DNA from: Streptomonospora nanhaiensis
Lineage (GTDB): Bacteria; Actinomycetota; Actinomycetes; Streptosporangiales; Streptosporangiaceae
Length of the DNA stretch: 64,000 bases
Assembly: GCF_026642255.1 (NCBI RefSeq)
Contig: NZ_CP113264.1
Location: 2,790,001 to 2,854,000 of the forward strand
Reading direction: 5' to 3'
Below the pieces are notes generated by a model that did not search any database, was not told the origin of the DNA, and saw only the letters and a program-made list of their open reading frames with translations. How positions within the stretch are numbered: the first letter of the stretch is position 1; each line of letters opens with the position of its first letter. Shown here in pieces: positions 18,120-27,390 of the stretch. The position numbers and the translations under genes were made by a program.

Positions 18120-18776
18120 TCAGCCATCGGCGGTGAGCCCCGCGTCGTGGGCGATGAGGGCCGCCTGGACCCGGTTGCGCACCCCGAGCCGGGTGAGGAC
18201 CGCGCTGACGTGGGTCTTCACGGTGTCCTCCGCCAGGTGCAGGGCGCGGCCCACCTCCGCGTTGGACATCCCCGCCCCCACCAGCGCCAGGACCTGCCGC
18301 TCCCGCGGGGTGAGGGCGCCCAGTCGCTCCTCGGCCGCCTCCGCGCGGAACTCCCTCCGGCTGCGGAAACCCGCGACGACCCGGCCGGTGACCTTCGGCG
18401 ACAGGAACGCGCCGCCCTCGGCGACGGTCCGCACCCCCGTGATGAGTTCGCGCGGAGGGGCCGCCTTGAGCAGGAAGCCGTTGGCCCCGCCGTCCAGCGC
18501 CCTGGCCACGTAGTCGTCCTGGCCGAACGTCGTCAGCATGGCGATTGCGGTCGAAGGGCAGGCGCGGCGGATCGCCCCGACGGCGGTGAAGCCGTCCGCG
18601 CCGGGCATCTGGATGTCCAGCAGCGCCACGTCGGGGCGTTCGCGGCGGGCGAGCGCCACGGCCCCGCTCCCGTCGCGGGCCTGCGCGACGACGGTGATGC
18701 CGGGGTCCGAGGAGAGGATGGCGGCGATCCCCGCGCGGATGAGGGGTTCGTCGTCGGCCAGCAGGACGCGGATCAC
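18120..18776 (-). CDS. NarL/LuxR-type response regulator
   Basis: 218 residues from GTG 18776; GTGA overlaps the kinase stop, so the two are translationally coupled. Receiver domain: acidic pair in LLADDEPLI, phospho-acceptor Asp in VALLDIQMPG (about residue 53), Thr in MLTTFG and Lys in FLLKAAP. C-terminal LuxR HTH: LTPRERQVLALVGAGMSNAEVG followed by HLAEDTVKTHVSAVLTRLGV. It controls unknown target genes in response to the partner kinase. No operator was identified. Confidence 0.88.
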   Translation of the reverse strand: MIRVLLADDEPLIRAGIAAILSSDPGITVVAQARDGSGAVALARRERPDVALLDIQMPGADGFTAVGAIRRACPSTAIAMLTTFGQDDYVARALDGGANGFLLKAAPPRELITGVRTVAEGGAFLSPKVTGRVVAGFRSRREFRAEAAEERLGALTPRERQVLALVGAGMSNAEVGRALHLAEDTVKTHVSAVLTRLGVRNRVQAALIAHDAGLTADG

Positions 18777-20410
18777 CGGCCACCGCCCCCCTGGTCCTCC
18801 GTGCCGCCTCCGGAGCCCGTCGGGACCGCGTCCTTGTCGACGAGGCGGCCCTGCGCGAAGCACAGCCGGTAGGCGTCCGACCCGGAGCCCGGCAGGGCCG
18901 TCCGGGAGCGGTAGTGGTCGCAGGTCCATCCGCTCGGCACCGGTCCCGTGGACGGCGGGTCGAGCATGGTGGACGGCGGGAGCACCGGCGCGACCGCGGA
19001 CCGCGGGTCCCCGACCCGCAGCGCTGCGAAGTCGGCCGGGGCCAGGACCGCGCGGGCGGAGGCCAGGGCGTAGTACCCGGATCCCAGGACGGCCAGGGCC
19101 GCCAGCAGCGCGGCGGGGACCGCCACGGCCGCCGCCAGCGCCCTCCCGGTGCGGCTCCGGCTCCGCTCCCGCTGCCGCGCGGACTCGGGGGCGGAGGGGA
19201 GCGGCTCCGGGGCGGAGCCGGGGGCGTGGGGCACCGGGCCGGAGGACGCGGGCGGGACCGGAAGGCGCACGGTGAGCGTGAACCCGTTGGCCGCGCCCTT
19301 CGGGGGCGGTGGCCCTCCGGTCCGCGTCGGACCGGAGTCGAGGGTTCCGCCGGCGGCGCGCACCCGTGCGTGCAGCGCGGCGAGGCCGGACCCGCCGGAG
19401 GCCAGGACGGGCGCCTCGGTCGCGGGGCCGTTGACCACGGAGACCGTGTAGCCCTCCGTGGGGCCCGGGGCCGGTTCGTCGGTGGCGGCGTCGGCGGCCC
19501 CGGGGGCGTCGGCGCAGGACGCCCGCGTCCCGAGCCGGTCCACCCGCACGGCCACCGGTGCGCCCGGCGCGTGCTTGGCGCTGTTGGTCAGCCCCTCCCG
19601 CACCACGGCGTACACCAGGGCGCGCACCTCGGCGGGCATCCCCTCCCACAGCCGCCCACCGGCCAGGCCGACCTCCAGGGAGGCGTTCCGGGCGTGCCCG
19701 ACGAGACCGGCCAGATCGCCGTCGCCGGTCCCGGGCTCGGCAGGCTCCGCGTCCCCGGACTGGAGGAGCCCGATGATCTCCTGCAGGCGCTCGACCGCAC
19801 CGATCGCCCCCGCGCCGAGTTCGGCCACGCCGCGCCGGTAGTCCTCCGCGCCCAGCCCGGGCGCGACCTCCAGGGCTCCGGCGCGCACGGCGATCAGGCT
19901 GAGCTCGTGGCCCAGGGAGTCGTGCATCCGCGCCGCGATCCGCTCGCGCTCCCGGACGCGTTCGCGCTCGGCCGCCACCGACCGCTCCCGTTCGAGGAGT
20001 TCGGCGCGCCGCCAGCCGAGCCCGGCGGAGTCCGAGCGCACCCGCAGGTACCGGCCCACCAGCCACGGCAGCACCACGCACACGACCGCGAGCACGCCCC
20101 TGGCCAGGGCGGAGGTCGCGTCCTGACCCAGGGCGAGGACGGCGGCCGGCTGGATCAGGAACGCGACCGCCACGCCCCCGGCGGACACCCGCCCCCGTAG
20201 GTTCCAGCCCGCTGCCAGGGCCGGCGCGGCCAGGGCGACGCCGCTCCCGGCCAGGGCCGTGGCGGCGGTGAGCGGCACGAGGCAGCTCAGACCCGAGGCC
20301 AGGACGACGGCGGACAGGAGGGCTCCCCGGGCCGCGCGGCCCTTCGCGCCACCGCCCGCACAGCCCCCGTGACCAGGGTCCTGCGTCCTGGGTCCCGCCG
20401 TCTTTCGCAC
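18773..20410 (-). CDS. HisKA_3 sensor kinase with extracytoplasmic C-terminal tail
   Basis: 545 residues. Three to four N-terminal membrane segments (about 28-125) are followed by a coiled linker rich in Glu/Arg and the HisKA_3 dimerisation box RERIAARMHDSLGHELSLI, with phospho-acceptor His in MHDSLGH. An HATPase-like region follows (REGLTNSAKHAP, then GSGLAALHARVRAAGG). Unusually, the protein continues past the kinase core with another membrane helix (about 430-455, AAVPAALLAALAVLGSGYYA) and a tail of about 90 residues. The tail contains two cysteines (WTCDHY and YRLCFAQG) that would lie outside the cell. The tail may be the sensor. It is co-transcribed with the response regulator downstream. 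Confidence 0.85.
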   Translation of the reverse strand: MRKTAGPRTQDPGHGGCAGGGAKGRAARGALLSAVVLASGLSCLVPLTAATALAGSGVALAAPALAAGWNLRGRVSAGGVAVAFLIQPAAVLALGQDATSALARGVLAVVCVVLPWLVGRYLRVRSDSAGLGWRRAELLERERSVAAERERVRERERIAARMHDSLGHELSLIAVRAGALEVAPGLGAEDYRRGVAELGAGAIGAVERLQEIIGLLQSGDAEPAEPGTGDGDLAGLVGHARNASLEVGLAGGRLWEGMPAEVRALVYAVVREGLTNSAKHAPGAPVAVRVDRLGTRASCADAPGAADAATDEPAPGPTEGYTVSVVNGPATEAPVLASGGSGLAALHARVRAAGGTLDSGPTRTGGPPPPKGAANGFTLTVRLPVPPASSGPVPHAPGSAPEPLPSAPESARQRERSRSRTGRALAAAVAVPAALLAALAVLGSGYYALASARAVLAPADFAALRVGDPRSAVAPVLPPSTMLDPPSTGPVPSGWTCDHYRSRTALPGSGSDAYRLCFAQGRLVDKDAVPTGSGGGTEDQGGGGR

Positions 20411-20604
20411 AGCGGTCAGGCTACAGAACGGCCGGCGGGCACGGCCTCACCCGAAAGTGCCGGTTCCGGGGAGGCCGGCGCCACGTCGGGGGCGGGGCCG
20501 CCCCTGCGTTCGGACACGTTCGGGTGAGGTGTGCGGGGCCGTACGGGGCCTAACGTCCCACTGGTCCGCGACGGGCGGGCGCACCACGGCCTCGGGAGAG
20601 CACG

Positions 20605-22443
20605 ATGAAGGACACCGGCGGCACCACCGCGAACCAGGACGCGGGAGGCCGCGACCCGGCTGCACCGGCCGCACCGGTGGGACCGCACGACCGGAGACCC
20701 CGCCGGGGGCGGGCCTCTCGCGCAGGAGCGGTCCTCGCCCTGGCCACCGCCGCCGCCCTCGCCCTGGGCGGGCCTGCGGCCGCAGCCCCGGTGGACGGCG
20801 TCCCCGAGGGGGCGGTCGCGGCGCAGAACCCGGTGCTGGGATCCGGTCCCGCTCCGGGCGGGAGCGCGGACGGCGGCCCGGAGGACCCGACCGGCGGGCC
20901 GGACCCGGCCGCGGAGGCCGACGACCGGGACACCGGCCCCGGCGATGACGAGACCGGCGGCGTGGACGCGGCGGAGCTGGACGCCTTCATCGCCGCCCAC
21001 CTCGAACGCGTCGGCCTGCCGGGGGCGACCGTCGCGGTCACGCGCGGGGACCGGGTCGTGCACACGGGCGGCTACGGGCACGACGGGAACGGCGAGCCCC
21101 TGCGGGCGGACTCGCCCATGCGCATCGCCTCCCTCAGCAAGTCGATGACCGCCCTCGCCGTCATGCAGCTGGTGGAGGACGGCGCCGTCGGCCTGGACGA
21201 CCCGGTCCGCGACCACCTGCCCGAGTTCACCACCGCCGACCCGCGCAGCGACCTGATCACCGTCCGCCGGCTCCTGGACCAGAGCTCGGGCATGTCCGAC
21301 CGGGGCCACCCCGACGTCGCCGGATCCCCGCAGCCCGCCACCCTCACGGAGGCGGTGGCCCGGCTGCGCGACGCCGAGCTCACGTCGGCGCCGGGGGAGC
21401 GGTGGCAGTACCACAACCCCAACTACCAGGTGGCGGCCCGCCTGGTGGAGGTCGTGACAGGGGAGCCCTTCGCCGAGTACCTGGAACGGCACGTGTTCGC
21501 CCCGGCGGGCATGGCCGACACCTGGTCCTCCGGCCCCGACGTCCCCGCCCCGGGGGCGCCCGGCGGCGCGCGCCCCGAACCCGCGCCGGGGCACATCCGC
21601 GCCTTCGGCGCAAACGTCCCCGTCGCCGAACCGCCCGCGTTCGGGACCGGCTCCGGGGACGTCGTCTCGACCGCGGAGGACATGGCCAGTTGGCTGATCC
21701 TCCAGGCCGACGGCGGGAGGGCGCCCGGCGGCGAACGGCTGCTCTCCGCCGCAGCGGTGGAGCTGACGCACACCCCGTCCGCGCCCGGAGGCCGGTACGG
21801 CCTCGGATGGATGCGGCGCGGACCGGCCGACGGCGCCTCCGGCACACAGGTCTGGCACGGCGGGGTGGTGTCCACGTACAGCTCCTACCAGGTGCTCGTC
21901 CCCGGAACCGGATACGGTGTCGTGGCGCTGTTCAACAGCGGGATCACCCTCACCGAGAACGACACGTGGGGCCTGGTCGAGGGGGTCCTCGACCTGACCG
22001 AGGGCAGGACACCGGCGGGGGCGGGCTCGTCCCTGTGGAAGGTCGACGCCGCCTTCGGGGCTGCCACGCTGACCGTGGCGGGGCTGGGCGTGCTCGGGGT
22101 GCGGCGTTCCGGGGCCTGGGCCGGGAGGCGGGCGGTCCTGCCCCGCTGGCGGACCGCGCTGCGGCTGCTGCCCTACGCCCTGCCTCCCCTCCTGTTCCCC
22201 CTGGTCAACCCGGTCATCACCTGGGTGATGGGCGGGCGGGAGGGCACCTGGCTCCAGCGGTTCTACGGGATCCCGGCCGAACTGGCCTTCGTCGCCGCCA
22301 CCGCCCTGGTGTGCCTGGCGGTCCTCGCAGCCCGGGCCGTGAAGCTCGTCCGCACTGCCAGGGGGCCCGCGGGAGCGGTCGGCGCCGCCGACGCCCCGGC
22401 CCCGTCCGGCCCGGCCGACGGCGCCGCAGGGACCGGGTGGTAG
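20605..22443 (+). CDS. Membrane-anchored serine hydrolase (class C beta-lactamase fold)
   Basis: 612 residues. After a basic N-region comes a signal segment (about 38-61, ending AAAA), a long Pro/Gly/Asp-rich spacer, then a penicillin-binding/esterase-like domain. The nucleophile motif is S176-L-S-K179, the second motif Y269-H-N271, and the third a HGG in TQVWHGGVVST. Three to four C-terminal membrane helices (about 475-590) anchor it so that the catalytic domain faces outside. Such proteins are usually D-aminopeptidases, esterases or carboxypeptidases rather than resistance enzymes. It ends 80 bp before the crotonase gene. Confidence 0.85.
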   Translation: MKDTGGTTANQDAGGRDPAAPAAPVGPHDRRPRRGRASRAGAVLALATAAALALGGPAAAAPVDGVPEGAVAAQNPVLGSGPAPGGSADGGPEDPTGGPDPAAEADDRDTGPGDDETGGVDAAELDAFIAAHLERVGLPGATVAVTRGDRVVHTGGYGHDGNGEPLRADSPMRIASLSKSMTALAVMQLVEDGAVGLDDPVRDHLPEFTTADPRSDLITVRRLLDQSSGMSDRGHPDVAGSPQPATLTEAVARLRDAELTSAPGERWQYHNPNYQVAARLVEVVTGEPFAEYLERHVFAPAGMADTWSSGPDVPAPGAPGGARPEPAPGHIRAFGANVPVAEPPAFGTGSGDVVSTAEDMASWLILQADGGRAPGGERLLSAAAVELTHTPSAPGGRYGLGWMRRGPADGASGTQVWHGGVVSTYSSYQVLVPGTGYGVVALFNSGITLTENDTWGLVEGVLDLTEGRTPAGAGSSLWKVDAAFGAATLTVAGLGVLGVRRSGAWAGRRAVLPRWRTALRLLPYALPPLLFPLVNPVITWVMGGREGTWLQRFYGIPAELAFVAATALVCLAVLAARAVKLVRTARGPAGAVGAADAPAPSGPADGAAGTGW

Positions 22444-22522
22444 AACTACCGCGTACGCGGGGTGAGCCGGGCGGTCGACGGGGCCGGACGGGCCCCGCAC
22501 CGACAGACCCGGGAGGGCACCC

Positions 22523-23290
22523 GTGAGTGACGACCTGTCCGTGAGCGTGGACGGCCACGTCGGCGTCCTGGAGTTCCGGCGCCCGCCCAACAACCACTTC
22601 GACCTGGCGCTCCTGCGCGACCTCGCGGACGCCGCCGCCGAACTGGAGGGCGCGCGCGGGTGCCGCGCCATCGTCCTGTGCTCCGAGGGCCGGCACTTCT
22701 GCGCCGGGGTGGACTTCGGCGGCGAGGGGGTCGGGCCCGACCCGGCCTCCACCCTGAAGGCCGTCTACGCGGAGGGGCTGCGGCTGTTCTCCCTCGCCGT
22801 GCCCGTGGTCGCGGCGGTGCAGGGCGCGGCGGTCGGGGGCGGCCTCGGCGTGGCGTGCGCCGCCGACTTCCGCGTCGCCGCGCCCTCGACCAGGTTCCAC
22901 GCCAACTTCGGGGCGCTCGGCATCCACCAGGGCTTCGGCCTCAGCGCCTCCCTGCCCCGGATCATCGGCGCGCAGGGCGCCGCCGAGATGCTGTACACCG
23001 CCCGGCGGGTCGGCGGCGAGAGGGCCCTCGCCCTCGGCCTCGCCGACCGGTTGGTCGAGGACGGTGCGGTGCGCGGGGCCGCCGTGGCCTTCGCGCACGA
23101 GATCGCCGCCGGGGCGCCGCTGGCCGTGCGGTCGATGCGGGAGACCCTGCGCGCGGGGTACACGGACGAGGTCCGCGCGGCCATGGAGCGCGAGATCGCC
23201 GAGCAGACGCGACTGCTCGCGACGGGGGACAGCGAGGCCGGCATCGCGGCCTCGCTGGCGCGGACCGCGCCCGTGTTCACGGGGCGTTAG
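22523..23290 (+). CDS. Enoyl-CoA hydratase/isomerase (crotonase) family protein
   Basis: 255 residues, GTG start with GGGAGGG upstream. The crotonase fold is clear: oxyanion-hole segments SEGRHFCAGVDF and GAAVGGGLGVACAADFRVA. Aligned with rat enoyl-CoA hydratase, however, the two catalytic glutamates are absent: Glu144 (GGGCE) is Gly in GGGLG, and Glu164 (QPE) is Phe in HANF. It is therefore unlikely to be a normal hydratase; another CoA-thioester reaction (isomerisation, hydrolysis, decarboxylation) is possible. It stands alone between a serine hydrolase and a phosphodiesterase, without a beta-oxidation operon. Confidence 0.82.
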   Translation: MSDDLSVSVDGHVGVLEFRRPPNNHFDLALLRDLADAAAELEGARGCRAIVLCSEGRHFCAGVDFGGEGVGPDPASTLKAVYAEGLRLFSLAVPVVAAVQGAAVGGGLGVACAADFRVAAPSTRFHANFGALGIHQGFGLSASLPRIIGAQGAAEMLYTARRVGGERALALGLADRLVEDGAVRGAAVAFAHEIAAGAPLAVRSMRETLRAGYTDEVRAAMEREIAEQTRLLATGDSEAGIAASLARTAPVFTGR

Positions 23291-23328
23291 CGCCGCGCCG
23301 GACGGCGGGACGGCTACCCTGGCGTGCC

Positions 23329-23829
23329 ATGCGCCTGCTCATCATCTCCGACACCCACCTGCCCAAGCGCGCCCGCGACCTGCCCCGGCAGGTGTGGGCG
23401 CAGGTCGAGCGCGCCGACGCGGTCGTCCACGCGGGGGACTGGTGCGTTCCCGAGGCGCTCGACGCCCTGGAGGCGCGTGCCGCGCGGGTGGTGGGCGTCC
23501 ACGGCAACAACGACGGCCCCGAACTGCGCGCACGCCTGCCCGAGGTGGCGAGGGCGACCCTGGGCGGCGTCCGGTTCGCGGTCGTCCACGAGACGGGGCA
23601 GGCGGCGGGCCGGGAGAAGCGGTGCGCCGAGCGCTTCCCCGACACCGACGTCCTCGTCTTCGGCCACTCGCACATCCCGTGGGACACGCGCGCGGAGACC
23701 GGGCTGCGGCTGCTCAACCCGGGCTCTCCCACGGACCGCCGGCGCCAGCCGCACCACACCTACATGACGGCGGAGGCGGCCGACGGGGTCCTCTCCGAGG
23801 TCCGGCTGCACCGGGTCGACCCCGCCTGA
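23329..23829 (+). CDS. YfcE/MJ0936-type metallophosphoesterase
   Basis: 166 residues. All metal-binding blocks of the calcineurin-like family are present: DTH near the N-terminus (IISDTHLPK), GDW in VVHAGDWC, GNND in VHGNNDGPE, H in AVVHETG, and GHSH in LVFGHSHIPW, followed by LLNPGSP. The domain is the minimal single-domain type that hydrolyses phosphodiesters with Mn/Ni in vitro; the cellular substrate is unknown. The start ATG 23329 places SDTH at the expected distance. It lies 38 bp after the crotonase gene and converges on the APH-like gene. Confidence 0.88.
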   Translation: MRLLIISDTHLPKRARDLPRQVWAQVERADAVVHAGDWCVPEALDALEARAARVVGVHGNNDGPELRARLPEVARATLGGVRFAVVHETGQAAGREKRCAERFPDTDVLVFGHSHIPWDTRAETGLRLLNPGSPTDRRRQPHHTYMTAEAADGVLSEVRLHRVDPA

Positions 23830-23867
23830 GCGGGGCCGGCCCGGCGTGGCCGGCGCCCGGTCCGCGG

Positions 23868-24707
23868 TCACGGGGTGATCCGCCCGGCGATGGCGGGGCC
23901 CTCCCGCGCGATCCAGGCCTCGGCGCGGGGCATGCGGTCCCTGACGCCCTCCTCCCACATGCGGCGGAAGACCGGGTCGCTCGCGGCGGCGGCCCGGGCC
24001 CTCCGGTGGAAGCGGTGGATCATCCGTGTCGCCAGGGGCACCAGTTCCGCGCGCTGGCGCCCGGACGCCCCGTAGGCGTCGACGAAGACGGCGACCCGGC
24101 GGGCCGCGTCGAGGCCGGCGAAGGCGGGGGCCCGGTCCCGGGGGTCGAGCAGCGGCACCCACCAGTAGAGGGCGTTGGCGATCTCGTAGAGGCGGGTGGT
24201 GGGCCGGGCGAGGTCGAAGTCGATGAGGGCGGCGGGCAGGCCCTCGCGGAAGACGACGTTGCCGGGGCAGTAGTCGCGGTGGCCGACCAGTTCGGGTTCC
24301 CCCTCCACCGGGGCGTCGTCGACGGCGGCGGTTCCGGGGATGCCGCCCCAGACCGCGTCCGCCGGCGGAACCCAGCCGTCGGCGGCCCCGTGCAGCCGCC
24401 GGATCAGCTGCGCCAGCGCGACCAGGACGTCCTCGCCCGCGGCGGCGGCGGGCAGCGGTTCCCGTGGGACGTCGCCGGGGACGTAGGTCAGCACCTCGCG
24501 GCCCTGCCCGTCGACGCCGAGCGGCACCGGCGCGGCGGTGAAACCGGCCCGGTGCAGGTGGGCGAGGTAGGCCTGGACCGTGGCGGTGAACGGCCGGACC
24601 GGGCGCCGGACCGTGTCGCCCACGCGCACGATGCCGGGGGTGACGCCGTCGCCGACCAGGGGCTCGGCGGGTCGGCCGTCGTGCTCGTCGCGGAACCGGT
24701 CGGTCAT
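23868..24707 (-). CDS. Aminoglycoside phosphotransferase (APH) family kinase
   Basis: 279 residues from ATG 24707 (reading MTDRFRDEHDG). Kinase-like motifs: catalytic loop VGHRDYCPGNVVF (H-x-D with Asn) and metal-binding IDFDLARPTTRLYEIANALYWW in place of the DFG region. The N-lobe is represented by GDTVRRPVRPFTATVQAYLAHLHRAGF. Such proteins phosphorylate aminoglycosides, choline/ethanolamine or other small alcohols; nothing in the sequence indicates which. It is not next to an antibiotic cluster, so resistance is uncertain. Possibly monocistronic. Confidence 0.8.
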   Translation of the reverse strand: MTDRFRDEHDGRPAEPLVGDGVTPGIVRVGDTVRRPVRPFTATVQAYLAHLHRAGFTAAPVPLGVDGQGREVLTYVPGDVPREPLPAAAAGEDVLVALAQLIRRLHGAADGWVPPADAVWGGIPGTAAVDDAPVEGEPELVGHRDYCPGNVVFREGLPAALIDFDLARPTTRLYEIANALYWWVPLLDPRDRAPAFAGLDAARRVAVFVDAYGASGRQRAELVPLATRMIHRFHRRARAAAASDPVFRRMWEEGVRDRMPRAEAWIAREGPAIAGRITP

Positions 24708-24962
24708 GGGGCGCCTCCGTTGGTCCGGTGGGAACGCGGGACCGCTCGCCCGCCGCCGGGGCGCAGGGAGCGGGGAAACCGCTCCGATGCTCCCCGAGCC
24801 CCCGGCCCCTGTCCAGCCGGACACCGGGGAGTGGCCGGGAGGAGGACACGGTGCTCGGCGCGGGCCCTCCGCCACGGCGTCGGACGGACTCCGGCCGCCC
24901 GACCGGTCCTCGCCGTGCGGGCGGGGACCGGACGGGCCGCTCGCACGGCCGGGGCGCCGGGG

Positions 24963-25484
24963 TCAGGTCCGGGTGGCGCGCAGCATGCGCAGCTGGCCGA
25001 TCTCGGCGGCGTTCTTCATCAGCTCGGCGTTGACCCACGCGACCGTGTGGGCGACGGTCAGGCCGGAGCCGGGCGGCCACGGGAAGGGAGCGGGCGCGTC
25101 GAGGTCCTCTGTCCCCAGCCCGTCCAGCGCCTCCAGCCACTCCGTGCGCAGGCCGCGCAGCCACGTGACGGCCTCGTCGGCGCCGGGCCAGACCACGTCC
25201 TCCCGGTCCCGCGGGGTGCGCCCCCGCAGGTGGTCGAGGGTCACCGACCACCACCAGCCGATGTGCCAGGTGACCCAGGCGACGGTCGGGACGGGCACGG
25301 GGTCGGGCTCGGTGTCCGCCCAGTCCGGGGTCCACACCCCGTCCTCCCCACGGCGGACGGTCCAGCAGAGGGGGCCGGGTTCCCAGAGGAAGTCGCCGGG
25401 CTCCAGGCGCTCCAGGTGGTACTCGAACAGCGACCAGGTGAGGTCGAACTGCCAGCGCAGCAGTTCGCGGGGTGTCTCGGGCAT
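24963..25484 (-). CDS. DinB-family protein
   Basis: 173 residues from ATG 25484 (reading MPETPREL). The four-helix DinB fold is suggested by a metal-type His in WVTWHIGWWWSVTLDHL and a second in LTVAHTVAWVNAELMKNAAEIGQLR. High Trp content is typical of actinobacterial DinB/YfiT-like enzymes, which often use mycothiol or bacillithiol. Substrate unknown. Upstream the frame is open but low-complexity and not credible as coding. Confidence 0.75.
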   Translation of the reverse strand: MPETPRELLRWQFDLTWSLFEYHLERLEPGDFLWEPGPLCWTVRRGEDGVWTPDWADTEPDPVPVPTVAWVTWHIGWWWSVTLDHLRGRTPRDREDVVWPGADEAVTWLRGLRTEWLEALDGLGTEDLDAPAPFPWPPGSGLTVAHTVAWVNAELMKNAAEIGQLRMLRATRT

Positions 25485-26030
25485 GGGGAACACCCTGGCA
25501 CAGGACGCCCTCCGGACCGAAGCGGTTTTCGGGCGGGCCGCCCCTGGACCGGGAACCCCTCCTCCGCCGGAGCGCGGACCGGTCGGGGCGGCGCAACGGA
25601 CCCACCCGGGCCCCTGCCAAGGGTTTTCGGATGTATTGACCGCATTGTCCGCCGACCTGGAATGCCAGACGGCAAGCCGGGAGTCACCGCGCGAATGCTC
25701 GGGGTAGTGGCCGGGGTAGGAACACCCCACGGGCCCGAGATCCGGAGCCCGGGCCCGCCCGCCCGGGCCACCGGACACCCCGGGGGCGCCGAGGAGGACT
25801 CCCCTCCACCCGAGGCGTCTTCGGGGCCTTCCGGCCCCGCCCCCTCCGCACCGTGGCCGCTCCCCGGGGGCGCAAGGCCGCACGGTCCCCGGCCCCTCGG
25901 AGGAGCGATCACGGGAAACCGGGGGCGGAGGATTCCCGCCCCGGTCCTCCCGGCCGGGCCGCGGGGGGACGGACCGCAGAGCGGCGAGGGCGTCCCGTGG
26001 AGGGACCTCCCCGGGACCTGGCGGCTTGCG
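25485..26030. other. Intergenic region without a recognisable gene (546 bp)
   Basis: Between the DinB gene (-) and the MerR operator. A short, more AT-rich patch around 25620-25665 could contain the DinB promoter. The rest is GC-rich with only shadow frames. No RNA gene or repeat was seen. Confidence 0.45.
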
Positions 26031-26047
26031 GTTGACGTAGCGTCAAC
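26031..26047. promoter_or_regulatory. MerR-type operator/promoter
   Basis: GTTGACG-TAG-CGTCAAC is a perfect 7-bp inverted repeat with a 3-bp spacer. The left arm contains TTGACG, usable as a -35 element, and TAGCGT follows at 26051. It is 52 bp upstream of the TipA-like regulator and is probably its own activation site. Confidence 0.7.
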
Positions 26048-26098
26048 TCCTAGCGTCGTCTGCGGGCCGGACGGACCGGCCCGACGAGGGGGGACACG

Positions 26099-26911
26099 AT
26101 GTCCTGGCCGATCGGGGACCTGTGCCGGATGAGCGGGGTCACCTCGCGCACCCTGCGGCACTACCACCGGATCGGGCTGCTCGAACCGGAGCGGACGGGC
26201 CCAGGCGGCATCCGCCACTACGGTCGGGGCGAACTCCTGCGGCTCCAGCGCATCCTCGTGATGCGCGAGCTGGGCATGGGGCTCGCCGACATCGCCCGGG
26301 TCCTGGACGAGAGGACGGGCGAGGCGGACGCACTCCGCGCCCACCTGCGCGACCTCTTGGCCGAACGGGACCGCATCGACACCCTTGTCGACACCGTGCG
26401 CCGCACCATCGGCGCACTGGAGGAGGACGACGGCATGCACGACGTCGACAGGCCCGAGGAGCTGTTCGCCGGGTTCGACACCACCGCCTACGCCGAGCGG
26501 GCCCGCGCCGAGTGGCCCCGCGAGTGGGAGCAGGCCCGGCGGGCGTCCGAGGCGCTGACCGGGGAGGACCGCGACCGGCAGCAGGCGGAGCTCGCCGCGC
26601 GGATGAGGCGCATGGCCGACCACCTCGCCGCCGGGACCCCGCCCGCCGACCAGGCGGTGCAGGCGGAGGTGCACGCCCACTTTCTGGAGGTGAGCCGGAT
26701 GTGGACGCCCGACGCGGGCGCGTTCGAGAACCTGGGCCGCGTCTACGCCGAGGAGGGCGCCTGGCGCGCGGTGTACGAGCGCGTCGCGCCGGGCCTGGCC
26801 GAATACCAGCGCGACGCGATGGCGGTCTACGCACGCGAGCGGCTGGCCGGCCCCGGGGCCCGGCGCGAAACGGGCGGCGGGGGCCCGGGTCGAGGGGAGG
26901 CGCGCACGTGA
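26099..26911 (+). CDS. TipA-like MerR family transcriptional activator
   Basis: 270 residues. MerR winged helix at the N-terminus: WPIGDLCRMSGVTSRTLRHYHRIGLLEPER, then GIRHYGRGELLRLQRIL. A long dimerisation helix follows (to about 115). The C-terminal about 150 residues resemble the TipAS ligand-binding fold (EELFAGFDTTAYAERARAEW, then FLEVSRMWTPDAGAFENLGRVY). TipA-type proteins are induced by thiopeptides or other hydrophobic antibiotics. A perfect operator lies just upstream, so autoregulation is likely. Its stop overlaps the next gene by GTGA. Confidence 0.88.
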   Translation: MSWPIGDLCRMSGVTSRTLRHYHRIGLLEPERTGPGGIRHYGRGELLRLQRILVMRELGMGLADIARVLDERTGEADALRAHLRDLLAERDRIDTLVDTVRRTIGALEEDDGMHDVDRPEELFAGFDTTAYAERARAEWPREWEQARRASEALTGEDRDRQQAELAARMRRMADHLAAGTPPADQAVQAEVHAHFLEVSRMWTPDAGAFENLGRVYAEEGAWRAVYERVAPGLAEYQRDAMAVYARERLAGPGARRETGGGGPGRGEART

Positions 26912-27270
26912 TCCCCGCGCACTGGCGCCCCCACCTGCGACAGGAGGACGGGGAGGTGCTCGGCTACCTCGAACCCGTGGACGGGGGCGGGTACCGTCCC
27001 GTCACGCCCTTCGGCCATCCGGCGGGCCGGGCAGGGGAGGAGGGCGCCGCCCGCGCCGTCCTGGACTCCCTGGGCCTGGCCTACCTGGCGGAGCCGTGGC
27101 TGCTCACCCTCCCGGGCCGGGAGGAGCCGGTCGCCGTGCGGATCGTGGAGGTCGGCCCCGACCGCATGCGGGTGGCCAACGCCGACCACGGCTACGAGGA
27201 GGCCGACATCGGGCACGTCTTCGTCCTGGACGTGCCGGAGCCGGGGCGCCTGAGGGCCGCCCGCGGCTGA
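26908..27270 (+). CDS. Hypothetical protein co-translated with the MerR regulator
   Basis: 120 residues from GTG 26908, overlapping the MerR stop (GTGA). No family was recognised. The N-terminus HWRPHLRQEDGEVLGYLEP and GGYRPVTPFGHPAG suggest a small alpha/beta protein. A central hydrophobic LAEPWLLTLPG and a C-terminal RVANADHGYEEADIG follow. No membrane segment or signal peptide. The coupling suggests that its amount follows that of the regulator, but a function cannot be inferred. Confidence 0.7.
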   Translation: MIPAHWRPHLRQEDGEVLGYLEPVDGGGYRPVTPFGHPAGRAGEEGAARAVLDSLGLAYLAEPWLLTLPGREEPVAVRIVEVGPDRMRVANADHGYEEADIGHVFVLDVPEPGRLRAARG

Positions 27271-27390
27271 GCCGCCGCCGGGCGGGAGGACGGCGGACCC
27301 CGCCCCGCCGGTACCTTCGGGCCGTGGGCCCGACGGGACCGGACGCGGGGTCCGTCCCGGCGGGGGACGTCGGACCAGGAGCGGGAGCGG

